From the NCBI GenBank assembly GCA_051880375.1, contig JBJENV010000039.1, forward strand, positions 1 to 21,136: DNA of 21,136 nt. The letters run 5' to 3'. The first letter of the stretch is position 1, and the number at the start of each line of letters is the position of its first letter. The DNA comes from SIG299 sp051880375. Lineage in GTDB: Bacteria; Bacillota; Clostridia; Lachnospirales; Lachnospiraceae. Shown piece after piece: positions 1-6,784 of this stretch. The notes under the pieces are model-generated. The model was not told where the DNA came from, made no database searches, and saw only the letters and a program-made list of their open reading frames with translations. Made by a program: the position numbers and the translations under genes.

Positions 1-2051
1 ATAACGCTTTCTCCCGGAGCCAAAGTTACATCAGGGAATGCAAGCCTTTCAAGAACATAATTTCCTTCTGTATCGGTCACGGCGACAGTGATCTGCCTGA
101 CTGTAGGTATGCCGCCGCTCATGGTTCTCTCAGCTCCAACAGTGAACCAGTTCTTTTGGCTGATTCCTTTGATATAAACGCTTTCAACATATCCGTCGGT
201 ATATCTGTCGTACGGTTGTGTGCAGGCTTTGTCCTTAAAAAGTTTTCCGCTTGCGTCATTTGAATACCACTGCGCTCCCGGCATAGTCTGCCAAGCGGTA
301 GCATCTGCCGGAATCGGTGTAGCGGTAAGTTTGACAACCTCACCGACCTTCAATGACAGCTTCGAATAGTTGATAGAAAAATCAGCGAGGTAAGTCGGAA
401 TTCCGGTGTAAATGCTGTTATAATCGGTATACATACCGGCAGGTTTATAGGACGTCTCTGCAACGCGCGTGTGAACATACACGGTAGTATTCTTAGCGGC
501 ACTCAGTGGCAGACTTCCGTCTTCACTTGGCTTTACTGCAGATGACCAGTCCGAAGGGGTATTCGAGTTGTAAGTAACCAAGTATTCCTGGTTTGCTTTG
601 GCATTGGTCACTACCAGTCCGTTTGTGCCATCATATGATAAAGTCGGCATAACAGGCTTTTCAAAGTTGATGAGAGCCTGTTTCACCTCCACAGCATTAC
701 TGATAACAGAGCCGGTGTAGCCATCAGCCTTGATAACTAAACGGATATACTTGCCGACATCGGTCTCAACCGGGTAATAAGCCCGGTTAGTGGCGCCGCT
801 GATATCAGCCCAGCCGCTTGTTCCATCATTGCTTAACTGCCATTGATAGCCCAGGACGGAGGCAGGCAGTCCGTTGGTGTTGGGATTTACCGGGCTTGCG
901 TAGTAAGCACCGGAAAGGGTTGCTGTGCCTTCCAAAGCGGGAGGAGCCGTAACAGAAAATTCCGGTGAATAAAATGACACAAAAGAGTAAGTATCACCAA
1001 CACAATAATTGTTGCCTCTTTCCCACTCAACACCGTTTACCTGCAGGGTAACATTAGGATCCAAAACAGTATCGGTTCCTTCTGTACGAACCTGCATAGA
1101 GATTCTCCACTTTCCCTCGACAATCACTCCATGGTTCAATATTTTCCATTTACCGTCGACATACTCTTGAAAACGGACCATGTCAGCAGGAATCACAACA
1201 CCTTGGCCGGAATCATATGTGACAGTCGGATAGTCCTCTGCATTACGGCCGTAATAAATCGGATTTTCTTCCAAAGAAGCAGTCACTGCGGCAATCTGTT
1301 CGCGGGAGGAATAATCCAGAATCGTTTCTTTTACTTCTAAGGTCACGCTTTTGGTCGCACTGTGAGCATCCGAAACCTTGACAACTAAATCTTCATTTGC
1401 TCCTCCATAGGTTGGCGTACCGTTAACTTTGCCGGCAGCGGAAACAGAAATCCAGTCAGGGCCGGACACCTTGGTGAACGTATATGGTTCAATACCTCCG
1501 GAAACAAATGCGTTAAGGTCGATTTCCGCCATGGGCTGACCTGTATATGTTTTAGGAATTATTGTCGAACCCGTGCTAAAGCTCAATTCGCCGCCGGTAG
1601 GCTTTGTAACCTCAAATTCCGGTGAGTAAAATGACACAAAAGAGCCAGTATCAAAAATACAGAGATTATTGCCTCTTTCCCACTCAACACCGTTTACCTG
1701 CAGAGTAACATTAGGATCCAAAACAGTATCGGCTCCTGTACGAACCTGCATAGAGATTCTCCACTGTCCCTCGCTAATCACTCCATCGTTCAATTTTTTC
1801 CATTTACCGTCGACATACTTCTCAAAGCGAATCATGTCGGCGGGGATCACAACTCCTTGATTGGAATCATATGTGACACTCGGATAGTCCCTTGCATCAC
1901 GGCCGTAATAAATCGGCGCGTCTTCCAAGGTAGCTGTAACTGCAGTAACCGGTGTGCGCGTGCCTTCCGCAAACGCCGTAGTCGGCATCAGTCCCAAAAC
2001 CATGAACAGACAGAACAAGAGGTTCAGCAGCCTATGTGTTTTCCGTTTCAT
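1..2051 (-). CDS. Secreted repeat-containing surface protein, C-terminus outside the window
   Basis: The reading frame is open from ATG at 2051 to the left edge, giving at least 683 residues; the C-terminus is missing. An AAAGGAG ribosome site lies 8 bases before the start. Residues 1-28 form a Sec signal peptide: basic MKRKTHR, a leucine-rich core, and a likely cut after AFA. Residues about 37-150 and 255-370 are two copies of one module, roughly 80% identical by eye, each containing IYYGR, GVVIPADM, WRISMQVRT and NVTLQVNGVEWERGNN. Between them, residues about 158-240 resemble a putative Ig (He_PIG) domain (SGPDWISVS, GKVNGTPT). After copy 2 comes an Ig-like segment with the LGYQWQLS motif, then a region resembling a Big_2 fold (SLKVGEVVKLTATPIP). 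This looks like a cell-surface or secreted adhesin-type protein. The ligand and the anchoring type (sortase or S-layer motif) cannot be seen. Confidence 0.85.
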   Translation of the reverse strand, partial: MKRKTHRLLNLLFCLFMVLGLMPTTAFAEGTRTPVTAVTATLEDAPIYYGRDARDYPSVTYDSNQGVVIPADMIRFEKYVDGKWKKLNDGVISEGQWRISMQVRTGADTVLDPNVTLQVNGVEWERGNNLCIFDTGSFVSFYSPEFEVTKPTGGELSFSTGSTIIPKTYTGQPMAEIDLNAFVSGGIEPYTFTKVSGPDWISVSAAGKVNGTPTYGGANEDLVVKVSDAHSATKSVTLEVKETILDYSSREQIAAVTASLEENPIYYGRNAEDYPTVTYDSGQGVVIPADMVRFQEYVDGKWKILNHGVIVEGKWRISMQVRTEGTDTVLDPNVTLQVNGVEWERGNNYCVGDTYSFVSFYSPEFSVTAPPALEGTATLSGAYYASPVNPNTNGLPASVLGYQWQLSNDGTSGWADISGATNRAYYPVETDVGKYIRLVIKADGYTGSVISNAVEVKQALINFEKPVMPTLSYDGTNGLVVTNAKANQEYLVTYNSNTPSDWSSAVKPSEDGSLPLSAAKNTTVYVHTRVAETSYKPAGMYTDYNSIYTGIPTYLADFSINYSKLSLKVGEVVKLTATPIPADATAWQTMPGAQWYSNDASGKLFKDKACTQPYDRYTDGYVESVYIKGISQKNWFTVGAERTMSGGIPTVRQITVAVTDTEGNYVLERLAFPDVTLAPGESV
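942..1289 (-). repeat. Internal module repeat, copy 2 (surface protein residues about 255-370)
   Basis: This is the second copy of the module, separated from copy 1 by a putative Ig domain. Substitutions relative to copy 1 cluster near the module's ends (for example LCIFDTG versus YCVGDTY), while the centre is nearly invariant. Confidence 0.85.
1602..1943 (-). repeat. Internal module repeat, copy 1 (surface protein residues about 37-150)
   Basis: This is the first of two in-frame copies of a module of about 115 residues. DNA identity to copy 2 is also high, including long identical runs through the part encoding the NVTLQVNGVEWERGNN motif, which points to recent duplication. Copy 1 lacks one residue relative to copy 2 after MQVRT. 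Confidence 0.85.
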
Positions 2052-2193
2052 AAAGGCTTACTCCTTTTGATAATTGATTTTCCATATCTTTTTTCCGTCT
2101 CCCGGGGTATGGTTTCCGGGCGGGTCATGGGCGCCGGTCTGTCCTGACCTACAGAAGAAATCGAATTATATAAATACGAATCACTGAACTTCC

Positions 2194-2577
2194 TTACAGA
2201 CTGTCCATTACCGCAGCCATATACTGCTCGGTCACGCTTCCGAACAGAAATGCGTCAATCAATCCGTTCCGCTTTGCTTCTTTAACCTTTTCTGCCAACT
2301 CGCTGTCTGCCTGATCATCCACCAGGATTACAATCTTGCAGTCGGGGTCAATTTTCTTGACCTTGTCCCGGATTGCGAGCCTTTCTTCCGGCATCCATGG
2401 GGTATAACCGGTAGCTTCCATTAATAATGCATAGGGCCTGAAGGTTTTACATCGTTGTACTGTTTTATCGGGATGCTCTGAGATAATGACCTGATAATTC
2501 TCCAGCTCCTGTGACAGCGTACGTTGTATGGCTTTTGCAAAAAGCACGCTCTGCATATCCAAAAGGATTTTGCGCAT
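2194..2577 (-). CDS. Stand-alone receiver-like protein, phospho-site degenerate
   Basis: This 127-residue protein has the alternating hydrophobic beta strands and helices of a CheY-like receiver domain and no output domain. KILL near the start fits beta1, YALLMEA (about 49-55) fits beta3, KIVILVDD (about 81-88) fits beta4 and IDAFLFG (about 107-113) fits beta5. Key receiver residues are changed. The phospho-accepting Asp at the end of beta3 is Glu54, only one acidic residue (Asp7) remains of the usual beta1 pair, and the conserved Lys after beta5 is Gly113. It is therefore probably not phosphorylated. I chose the ATG at 2577 because the domain begins there and GGAAGGA lies 12 bases upstream; in-frame ATG codons at 2589 and 2622 are alternatives. 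It has its own promoter and lies just upstream of the surface-protein gene. Its partner is unknown. Confidence 0.7.
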   Translation of the reverse strand: MRKILLDMQSVLFAKAIQRTLSQELENYQVIISEHPDKTVQRCKTFRPYALLMEATGYTPWMPEERLAIRDKVKKIDPDCKIVILVDDQADSELAEKVKEAKRNGLIDAFLFGSVTEQYMAAVMDSL

Positions 2578-2623
2578 ACTCACATTCATTCCTTCCCTGT
2601 ATTTAACCTGCCGTATATACAAA

Positions 2624-2649
2624 TTCCGGCGAACTCCGACCCGCCGGAA
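2624..2649 (-). other. Leader hairpin upstream of the receiver-like gene
   Basis: A perfect 8-bp stem (TTCCGGCG/CGCCGGAA) with a 10-base loop lies between the promoter at 2667-2694 and the start codon. It is followed on the minus strand by TTTGTATATA rather than a T-run, so it is not a clear terminator. It could stabilise or attenuate the message. Confidence 0.45.
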
Positions 2650-2666
2650 ACCAGTCTGTCAAGTAT

Positions 2667-2694
2667 ATTTTAGCGGTTTTTCTGTGCTTGTCAC
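2667..2694 (-). promoter_or_regulatory. Putative sigma-A promoter for the receiver-like gene
   Basis: On the minus strand, GTGACA (2694-2689) and TAAAAT (2672-2667) are separated by 16 bases; each matches consensus at 5 of 6 positions. It lies just downstream of the signalling-operon terminator, as expected for a new transcription unit. A small inverted repeat (CTCCG-AAAA-CGGAG, 2694-2707) abuts the -35. Confidence 0.5.
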
Positions 2695-2722
2695 TCCGAA
2701 AACGGAGGTTTTTCAAAACGGC

Positions 2723-2762
2723 AAAAATACCCGGCTCAACGCACCTGCGACGAGCCGGGTAT
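2723..2762 (-). terminator. Rho-independent terminator of the signalling operon
   Basis: On the minus strand, an 11-bp perfect stem (ATACCCGGCTC/GAGCCGGGTAT) with a 14-base loop is followed directly by TTTTT. It begins 14 bases after the response-regulator stop codon. Confidence 0.9.
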
Positions 2763-2775
2763 ACGTATTTATGTC

Positions 2776-3405
2776 TTATTCGTCTCTCAGGGCGGTAACA
2801 ATAAGCTTGCTTTCCACAACCGCCGCCATGAGTTCTTCCTTGCTGTTATAACCGCACTGGCTTACCAGTTCGCGTATATGCCATCGAGCGGCATCGCCGG
2901 TAATACCCAGCTTCTGCCCGATTTCCGCAAAGCTCATGCCGCGGATATAACAGCGAAGGATTTCAAGCTGTATCGGCTTAATTTCGCTGGATAAAATTTC
3001 TTCCAACTCCACCGTCGGCGTTTCGCCGGGGAAGCTGCGCTCGCCGTTAAGGACCCGTTCAACGACCGACATCACCTCGGCGTCTCCGTGATCCTTATAG
3101 CACAATCCGTCGGCACAGCCTGCCTTTGCTTTGGACAGAATCTCCGGATCTACCAGGGATGTCATAATAACAACTTTAATGCCCGGCAGCTTCTCCTTTA
3201 TCCGTTTTCCGGCGGCAAGCCCGGAGTGTCGGCGGAGCGTCTGAACATCCATTAACACAAGGTCAATGTCTTTGCTGCAAAGCTGTTCCGCTTCGAAGGC
3301 GTCCCGTACCGCTCCCACCAGATGGAAACGTTCATCGGCAGTAAACAGTTTAACAAAATGCTCCTGTATGTATTTATCGTCCTCTGCGATTATGATATTT
3401 ATCAT
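2776..3405 (-). CDS. NarL/LuxR-family response regulator
   Basis: This 209-residue cytoplasmic transcription factor has a complete N-terminal receiver (about 1-120). The acidic triad is E8/D9/D10, the phospho-acceptor is D53 in LVLMDVQ, the switch Thr82 is in VIMTS and the conserved Lys104 is in CYKD. The C-terminus (about 142-200) is a LuxR-type helix-turn-helix containing ILRCYIRGMSFAEIGQKLGI, although the recognition helix (GDAARWHIREL) is diverged from the typical TVKxH pattern. The start ATG at 3405 overlaps the kinase stop codon (ATGA), so translation is coupled and this is the cognate regulator of the kinase at 3402-4664. The target genes are not shown by sequence; the divergent fatty acid operon is the obvious candidate by position. 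Confidence 0.9.
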   Translation of the reverse strand: MINIIIAEDDKYIQEHFVKLFTADERFHLVGAVRDAFEAEQLCSKDIDLVLMDVQTLRRHSGLAAGKRIKEKLPGIKVVIMTSLVDPEILSKAKAGCADGLCYKDHGDAEVMSVVERVLNGERSFPGETPTVELEEILSSEIKPIQLEILRCYIRGMSFAEIGQKLGITGDAARWHIRELVSQCGYNSKEELMAAVVESKLIVTALRDE

Positions 3406-4664
3406 AGATTGTTCTCCTTCCTGGGAATATACAGGGTAAGGGCAAACGCGGGGAGGTGTGAAAGTATCATATCACCTCCGGAAGCTTCTACGCTTCTGCG
3501 CAGGGATGAAAGACCGCTGCCCTCCGTAATCGGCCCCTTCGGTGTCTCGCCGTTATTGGTTATCTGCACCCGCAGAATACCGATTTTCTCGGTAATCTTT
3601 ACATCAACCCTGTCTCCTCTCGCGTGACGGATACAATTGGTCACGCACTCACGCACGGCGGCGATAATAAGCTTCTCCGCAGTGGTATCCGGAGGGATAT
3701 ATCCGTCCAGCGTAACTTTTACACCGAGCTGCCGAGCTTTGACCTGCGCTTCCTCGAAGGATCCGCTTGCGGTGGAGCGGCTCGCCGAAAGCATACCTAC
3801 AGCTTCCTTCAGGTCATTAAGCTTGCGCTTGGTTTCAGTGGAGGAGCTGTTTTTAACGTCCTGAATGGTAAGTAAGCTGCGTCCGAGTGTATCGTGAAGC
3901 CAGACTTTAAGGTTCAGGCTTTCTTTTTCCCGCACCTCATCCTCCATGCGTGCAAACATCTTACGGAGACGCAGGTTTATACGCTTAAGCTCCTCGTTGC
4001 TTTCGCGCAGGCGGGCATTTCCCTCATGGATTTCGGTCTCGTCATGGGCGGAAAGCTGGACAAAACCGGCAAGTCCTTCGCCGTAAAGCTCGCTGTGGCA
4101 GAAGCGGTAAATATGCCCGTCCTTTAAGCGGTAGCAATCGGTTACATCCGTCATTTTTTCTGTCCGGCTTTCCGGCGGCGGCGCCGCGAGAGCATTGGTA
4201 ATATCGCTCAGTGTACCTGGAATCCGATTCAGCAGTAAATGCGAAAGTTCGGCCATCTTTCGGTTAAATAGAATAATATGTCCGGATGCGTCCGCGAACA
4301 ATAGGCCCACCGGAAGATCGTCGATCGCTTCTTTAACCGACCATTCGTTTATTTCACGTTTGTTGCGCCTTATTTCCGCAATAAGACTTATGCCGGAATA
4401 TGCAAAGGCGGCGGCAAGGATAAAAATCAGAGCCGGCACCGGCAAATGGAAAGCACTTTCGGAAACGTTCTGATTATACCGGACGAGGAAGCAGAGCAGC
4501 GTCAATAATCCGTAAAGCAGAAACACGTCCGGTATTGCATGTATCACCGATCTGCGGTGGGAAAAACGGTACAGCGGTAAAACAAGCTGCGCGAGAACGG
4601 CCAGCCATGTGAAAACGATCAGAACCATCTGGGTAAAATGAGGAAGTCCGCAAAAGCAGGTCAT
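3402..4664 (-). CDS. Membrane sensor histidine kinase, HisKA_3 (NarX/DesK-like) type
   Basis: This 420-residue protein has three likely membrane helices (about 11-30, 47-61, 76-97). They are followed by a PAS-like region (about 111-210: DLPVGLLFADASGHIILFNRKM) and a coiled coil (about 215-250). The DHp motif LHDTLGRSLL carries the phospho-accepting His257. The ATPase domain has an N box (RECVTNCIRHA, about 338-348), a G1-like ITNNGE and a G2 EGSGLSSLRR. I place the start at 4664, not at the upstream in-frame codon at 4742, because AGGAGG lies 9 bases before it and its ATGA overlaps the stop of the preceding sensor gene. It should autophosphorylate and pass phosphate to the NarL-type regulator that follows. 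The signal is unknown; the internal PAS domain suggests a small ligand or membrane state. Confidence 0.9.
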   Translation of the reverse strand: MTCFCGLPHFTQMVLIVFTWLAVLAQLVLPLYRFSHRRSVIHAIPDVFLLYGLLTLLCFLVRYNQNVSESAFHLPVPALIFILAAAFAYSGISLIAEIRRNKREINEWSVKEAIDDLPVGLLFADASGHIILFNRKMAELSHLLLNRIPGTLSDITNALAAPPPESRTEKMTDVTDCYRLKDGHIYRFCHSELYGEGLAGFVQLSAHDETEIHEGNARLRESNEELKRINLRLRKMFARMEDEVREKESLNLKVWLHDTLGRSLLTIQDVKNSSSTETKRKLNDLKEAVGMLSASRSTASGSFEEAQVKARQLGVKVTLDGYIPPDTTAEKLIIAAVRECVTNCIRHARGDRVDVKITEKIGILRVQITNNGETPKGPITEGSGLSSLRRSVEASGGDMILSHLPAFALTLYIPRKENNL

Positions 4665-6322
4665 CGCTCGGCGCCTCCTCTCAGTGGAAGGATAAGCTCC
4701 CACTCGTCTTCGTCGGATATCGCTACGGAAGCCTCCGGCCAATCATTTCCGATTTGGCTCAGATCTTCCTTGCATCCGACGGTTATGCGGATGCGAAGCA
4801 CGCCGTTCACCGTGCAGACCCAAACTGCGCAGGAGGTAATGCTGTCCAGCGCCGCTTCCACCGATTCTTCAAAGAAGTCATAGGCTGCTGACGCAATCCT
4901 GCCGGGCAAAAAGTCCCGCCCCGTATCAACAAACACCGCGCAGTACGCACCCATGGCTTTCAGGTATCGTACGGATTCCTCCAAAGCGTTCCTGAGCTCC
5001 CCTTGGGGAACGTCAAATCCGTTCTGAATTGAAAGAGTAAGGTGCTTTTTGCGTTTTACATATCCGCCGAGAACGGCAATCCTGGACAGAATGGCGTTTC
5101 CTTTTTCCGCGTCTCCGTCAGCAAGCTCGTATTCCTTCATCAATCTCGCAATGAAGTCGATCTGTTTCTGTGTAGATGCAGTCAGAATGTCATACAGTCT
5201 GTTCTGTTCCGCGGTTACCTTTCTGTCTTTCTCCAGTACATACTCATGCCTGAGCATGGCGGTGCGTTCTTCCAGTTCTTCTTTTGCTTCGGTCAGTTCC
5301 CGGCGCAGGTTTATAAGTTCGGATATGTCCTCCGTCCATACCGTGTATCCGCCTCCTATGGCAGCCGTGTGAAGCAGTTTTCCCTCGGACATTGCTACAG
5401 GAGCATTAAGTGCCTGTTTTATCTGCTCCGCCGACAGGGGCTCGGCAGAAGCGGAAGCGTAACGGACCTGAAAGTTTTCGTCCACAATCTGTGCGCTGTT
5501 TCCGACGGAGGCAACAAACATTTCGTCATAACGAGTGTTTGTGGGGAGCAGTCCGCAATATATACAGCTTTCAAACACGGCGGCAAACAGCAGCGAACAC
5601 GCGGAGGAAAGATCCCCCGCGAGAAATTTCGTAACCGGATTACCCACCATATAGGTGATAATATAGTAGACCGTCAGAACCAAGGTTACAATCAACAGCG
5701 CGTAAGCCCGGGGCCTCCGCTTTATTTTGCCGCCTGAATACATCGCATAAAACGAAACCAACGTGCACAGGGCAAACCAGCCGAACACCAAAAAGTATCC
5801 GGTTCCGTGACGGTAATTGTCAGGCGAAAAATCATTCTGCGGAAAAGAAAAGGCAAATTCGTGAAGGTCGTTTGTCATAATCATCGCGAAAAGCAGAACG
5901 GCGGGTATGTAAAGCAGTTTTACCTGCCACTTTAAGCTGTAGTCCTCGGTTTTTCCGATAAAAAGGGAGGCAAACAGCATATACAGAGGTATTCCGACCA
6001 GCGGCAGGTAATACATATACCAGAGATAACGGCTGACAACCGCGTCCGTGCAAATATAGTACCGCAGAACTTTAAAACCAAGCCAAAGGATCATCAGGAC
6101 GGTTATACCGCATAAATAGTGCCTTGCCTGCTTCTGAACCACTCTCCGGTAAAGGGAAAAACTCCATGCAGTAATCAGCCCGATATGGAGCACAGGGCGG
6201 ATAAAGTCCGTGAACAGCACAGCATCGGAAGTGTTCTTATTGTTGACAAGACGGATCACAGCCGCTGTCAAAACAATTACGGACACTGCGATCCATACTG
6301 CTCTGTTGTTCTTTTGTTTCAC
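4661..6322 (-). CDS. Multi-pass membrane sensor with HisKA_7TM-like N-terminus and degenerate kinase core
   Basis: This protein of 553 residues starts at GTG 6322, with AAAGGAG 8 bases upstream. About eight hydrophobic segments fill residues 9-256, resembling the 7TM input region of Bacillota histidine kinases. A PAS-like stretch (about 264-335, NSAQIVDENFQVRYA) and a long coiled coil (about 336-395) follow. The C-terminal 150 residues sit where DHp and ATPase domains would be. I see no convincing phospho-His motif, no N box and no glycine-rich G boxes, only remnants such as FFEESVEAALDSI and a final ELILPL strand. It is therefore probably a signal-input or accessory subunit rather than an active kinase. 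It is the first gene of a coupled operon with a canonical kinase and its regulator, so a heteromeric sensor is plausible. Confidence 0.8.
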   Translation of the reverse strand: MKQKNNRAVWIAVSVIVLTAAVIRLVNNKNTSDAVLFTDFIRPVLHIGLITAWSFSLYRRVVQKQARHYLCGITVLMILWLGFKVLRYYICTDAVVSRYLWYMYYLPLVGIPLYMLFASLFIGKTEDYSLKWQVKLLYIPAVLLFAMIMTNDLHEFAFSFPQNDFSPDNYRHGTGYFLVFGWFALCTLVSFYAMYSGGKIKRRPRAYALLIVTLVLTVYYIITYMVGNPVTKFLAGDLSSACSLLFAAVFESCIYCGLLPTNTRYDEMFVASVGNSAQIVDENFQVRYASASAEPLSAEQIKQALNAPVAMSEGKLLHTAAIGGGYTVWTEDISELINLRRELTEAKEELEERTAMLRHEYVLEKDRKVTAEQNRLYDILTASTQKQIDFIARLMKEYELADGDAEKGNAILSRIAVLGGYVKRKKHLTLSIQNGFDVPQGELRNALEESVRYLKAMGAYCAVFVDTGRDFLPGRIASAAYDFFEESVEAALDSITSCAVWVCTVNGVLRIRITVGCKEDLSQIGNDWPEASVAISDEDEWELILPLRGGAER

Positions 6323-6362
6323 TTACTGTGCTCCTTTCCGCGTATTTTTCAAATATATAAAA

Positions 6363-6391
6363 CTTATAGCATAAATCGACGCAATATTCAA
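6363..6391 (-). promoter_or_regulatory. Sigma-A promoter of the sensor-kinase-regulator operon
   Basis: On the minus strand, TTGAAT (6391-6386), a 17-base spacer and TATAAG (6368-6363) lie about 40 bases before the GTG start. It fires away from the fatty acid operon, so the two units are divergent. Confidence 0.65.
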
Positions 6392-6412
6392 TCCCGTGAT
6401 TACATACAGCTT

Positions 6413-6442
6413 TTGATTTTTCTCATTAACCGGCAATATTTT
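6413..6442 (+). promoter_or_regulatory. Possible upstream promoter of the fatty acid operon
   Basis: TTGATT (6413-6418), an 18-base spacer and TATTTT (6437-6442) give a moderate sigma-A match. It would yield a leader of about 110 bases before the ACP start. It may be an alternative to the site at 6499-6504. Confidence 0.35.
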
Positions 6443-6449
6443 ATGTTTA

Positions 6450-6504
6450 TGGAACGGATATGGAACTGCCCGCGGCCCATTCTGGAACAGCATACCGGTA
6501 TACT
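6450..6504 (+). promoter_or_regulatory. Helically phased TGGAAC direct repeats upstream of a TATACT -10 element
   Basis: TGGAAC occurs at 6450-6455, 6461-6466 and 6483-6488, with start-to-start distances of 11 and 22 bp, so all copies face one side of the helix. The last copy ends 10 bp before TATACT (6499-6504). The position for a -35 element holds no match to TTGACA, so the promoter should need an activator. SARP-family activators are known to bind direct repeats at 11- or 22-bp periodicity close to the -10, and OmpR-type winged helices likewise bind 11-bp-phased repeats. A 10-bp palindrome (ATACCGGTAT, 6492-6501) overlaps the -10. The binding protein is inferred. Confidence 0.5.
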
Positions 6505-6516
6505 GTACATCGACAG

Positions 6517-6531
6517 GCAGCCGCAGGCTGC
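6517..6531 (+). other. Small leader hairpin before the ACP gene
   Basis: A 6-bp stem (GCAGCC/GGCTGC) with a 3-base loop is followed by an A-rich stretch and the GGAGG ribosome site (6544-6548). It is not a terminator in this direction; it may stabilise the 5' end of the message. Confidence 0.35.
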
Positions 6532-6557
6532 AAAAAAATAATCGGAGGCGCATTTTT

Positions 6558-6779
6558 ATGTATTTTGACGCTATCGCTAAAATTGTTTCGGAACGCACGG
6601 GCTGTGATATTTCTGACGTAAAACCGGAGAGCAGATTTTCCGAACTCGGTATCGACTCACTTGATACGGTTGAGCTTCTAATGAACCTCGAAGACGAAAT
6701 CGGTATAGAAATCGAGTTGGATCAGAAGGTGGAAACCATTGACGATCTGGATAAATTCATCCGGAGCAAGCAGGGTTAA
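6558..6779 (+). CDS. acpP: Acyl carrier protein
   Basis: This is a 73-residue acidic helical protein with the phosphopantetheine attachment motif GIDSLDTVELLM; Ser34 is the modified residue. Length and motif match bacterial type II ACP, which carries growing acyl chains as thioesters in the cytoplasm. GGAGG lies 9 bases before ATG. It is the first gene of the fatty acid operon and is followed with almost no gap by the enoyl reductase gene. FabH, which often precedes ACP in comparable Bacillota operons, is not here. Confidence 0.95.
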   Translation: MYFDAIAKIVSERTGCDISDVKPESRFSELGIDSLDTVELLMNLEDEIGIEIELDQKVETIDDLDKFIRSKQG

Positions 6780-6784
6780 TGCTT

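Noticed and set aside
2080..2115. CCCGG/CCGGG inverted repeat between the receiver-like gene and the surface-protein gene
   Set aside because: The stem is only 5 bp with a 10-base loop and is followed by A-rich, not T-rich, sequence in the direction of transcription, so it is not a terminator.
2165..2170. TATAAT on the minus strand upstream of the surface-protein gene
   Set aside because: No acceptable -35 element or extended -10 lies at the right distance (GGAAGT is the hexamer there), so I did not annotate a promoter; the gene may be read from the unit upstream.
5042..5737. 231-codon plus-strand ORF
   Set aside because: It lies antisense to the well-supported multi-pass sensor gene, has no recognisable domain, and its low-complexity composition is that of a shadow frame.
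6443..6541. Possible 32-codon leader peptide ORF before acpP
   Set aside because: No ribosome site, the likely transcription start is inside or downstream of it, and the phased repeats and palindrome explain the sequence better.
6323..6557. FapR or FabT operator in the divergent region
   Set aside because: No sequence resembling the FapR palindrome (TTAGTACCTGGTACTAA type) or a clear FabT dyad was found; ATACCGGTAT is too short to assign.
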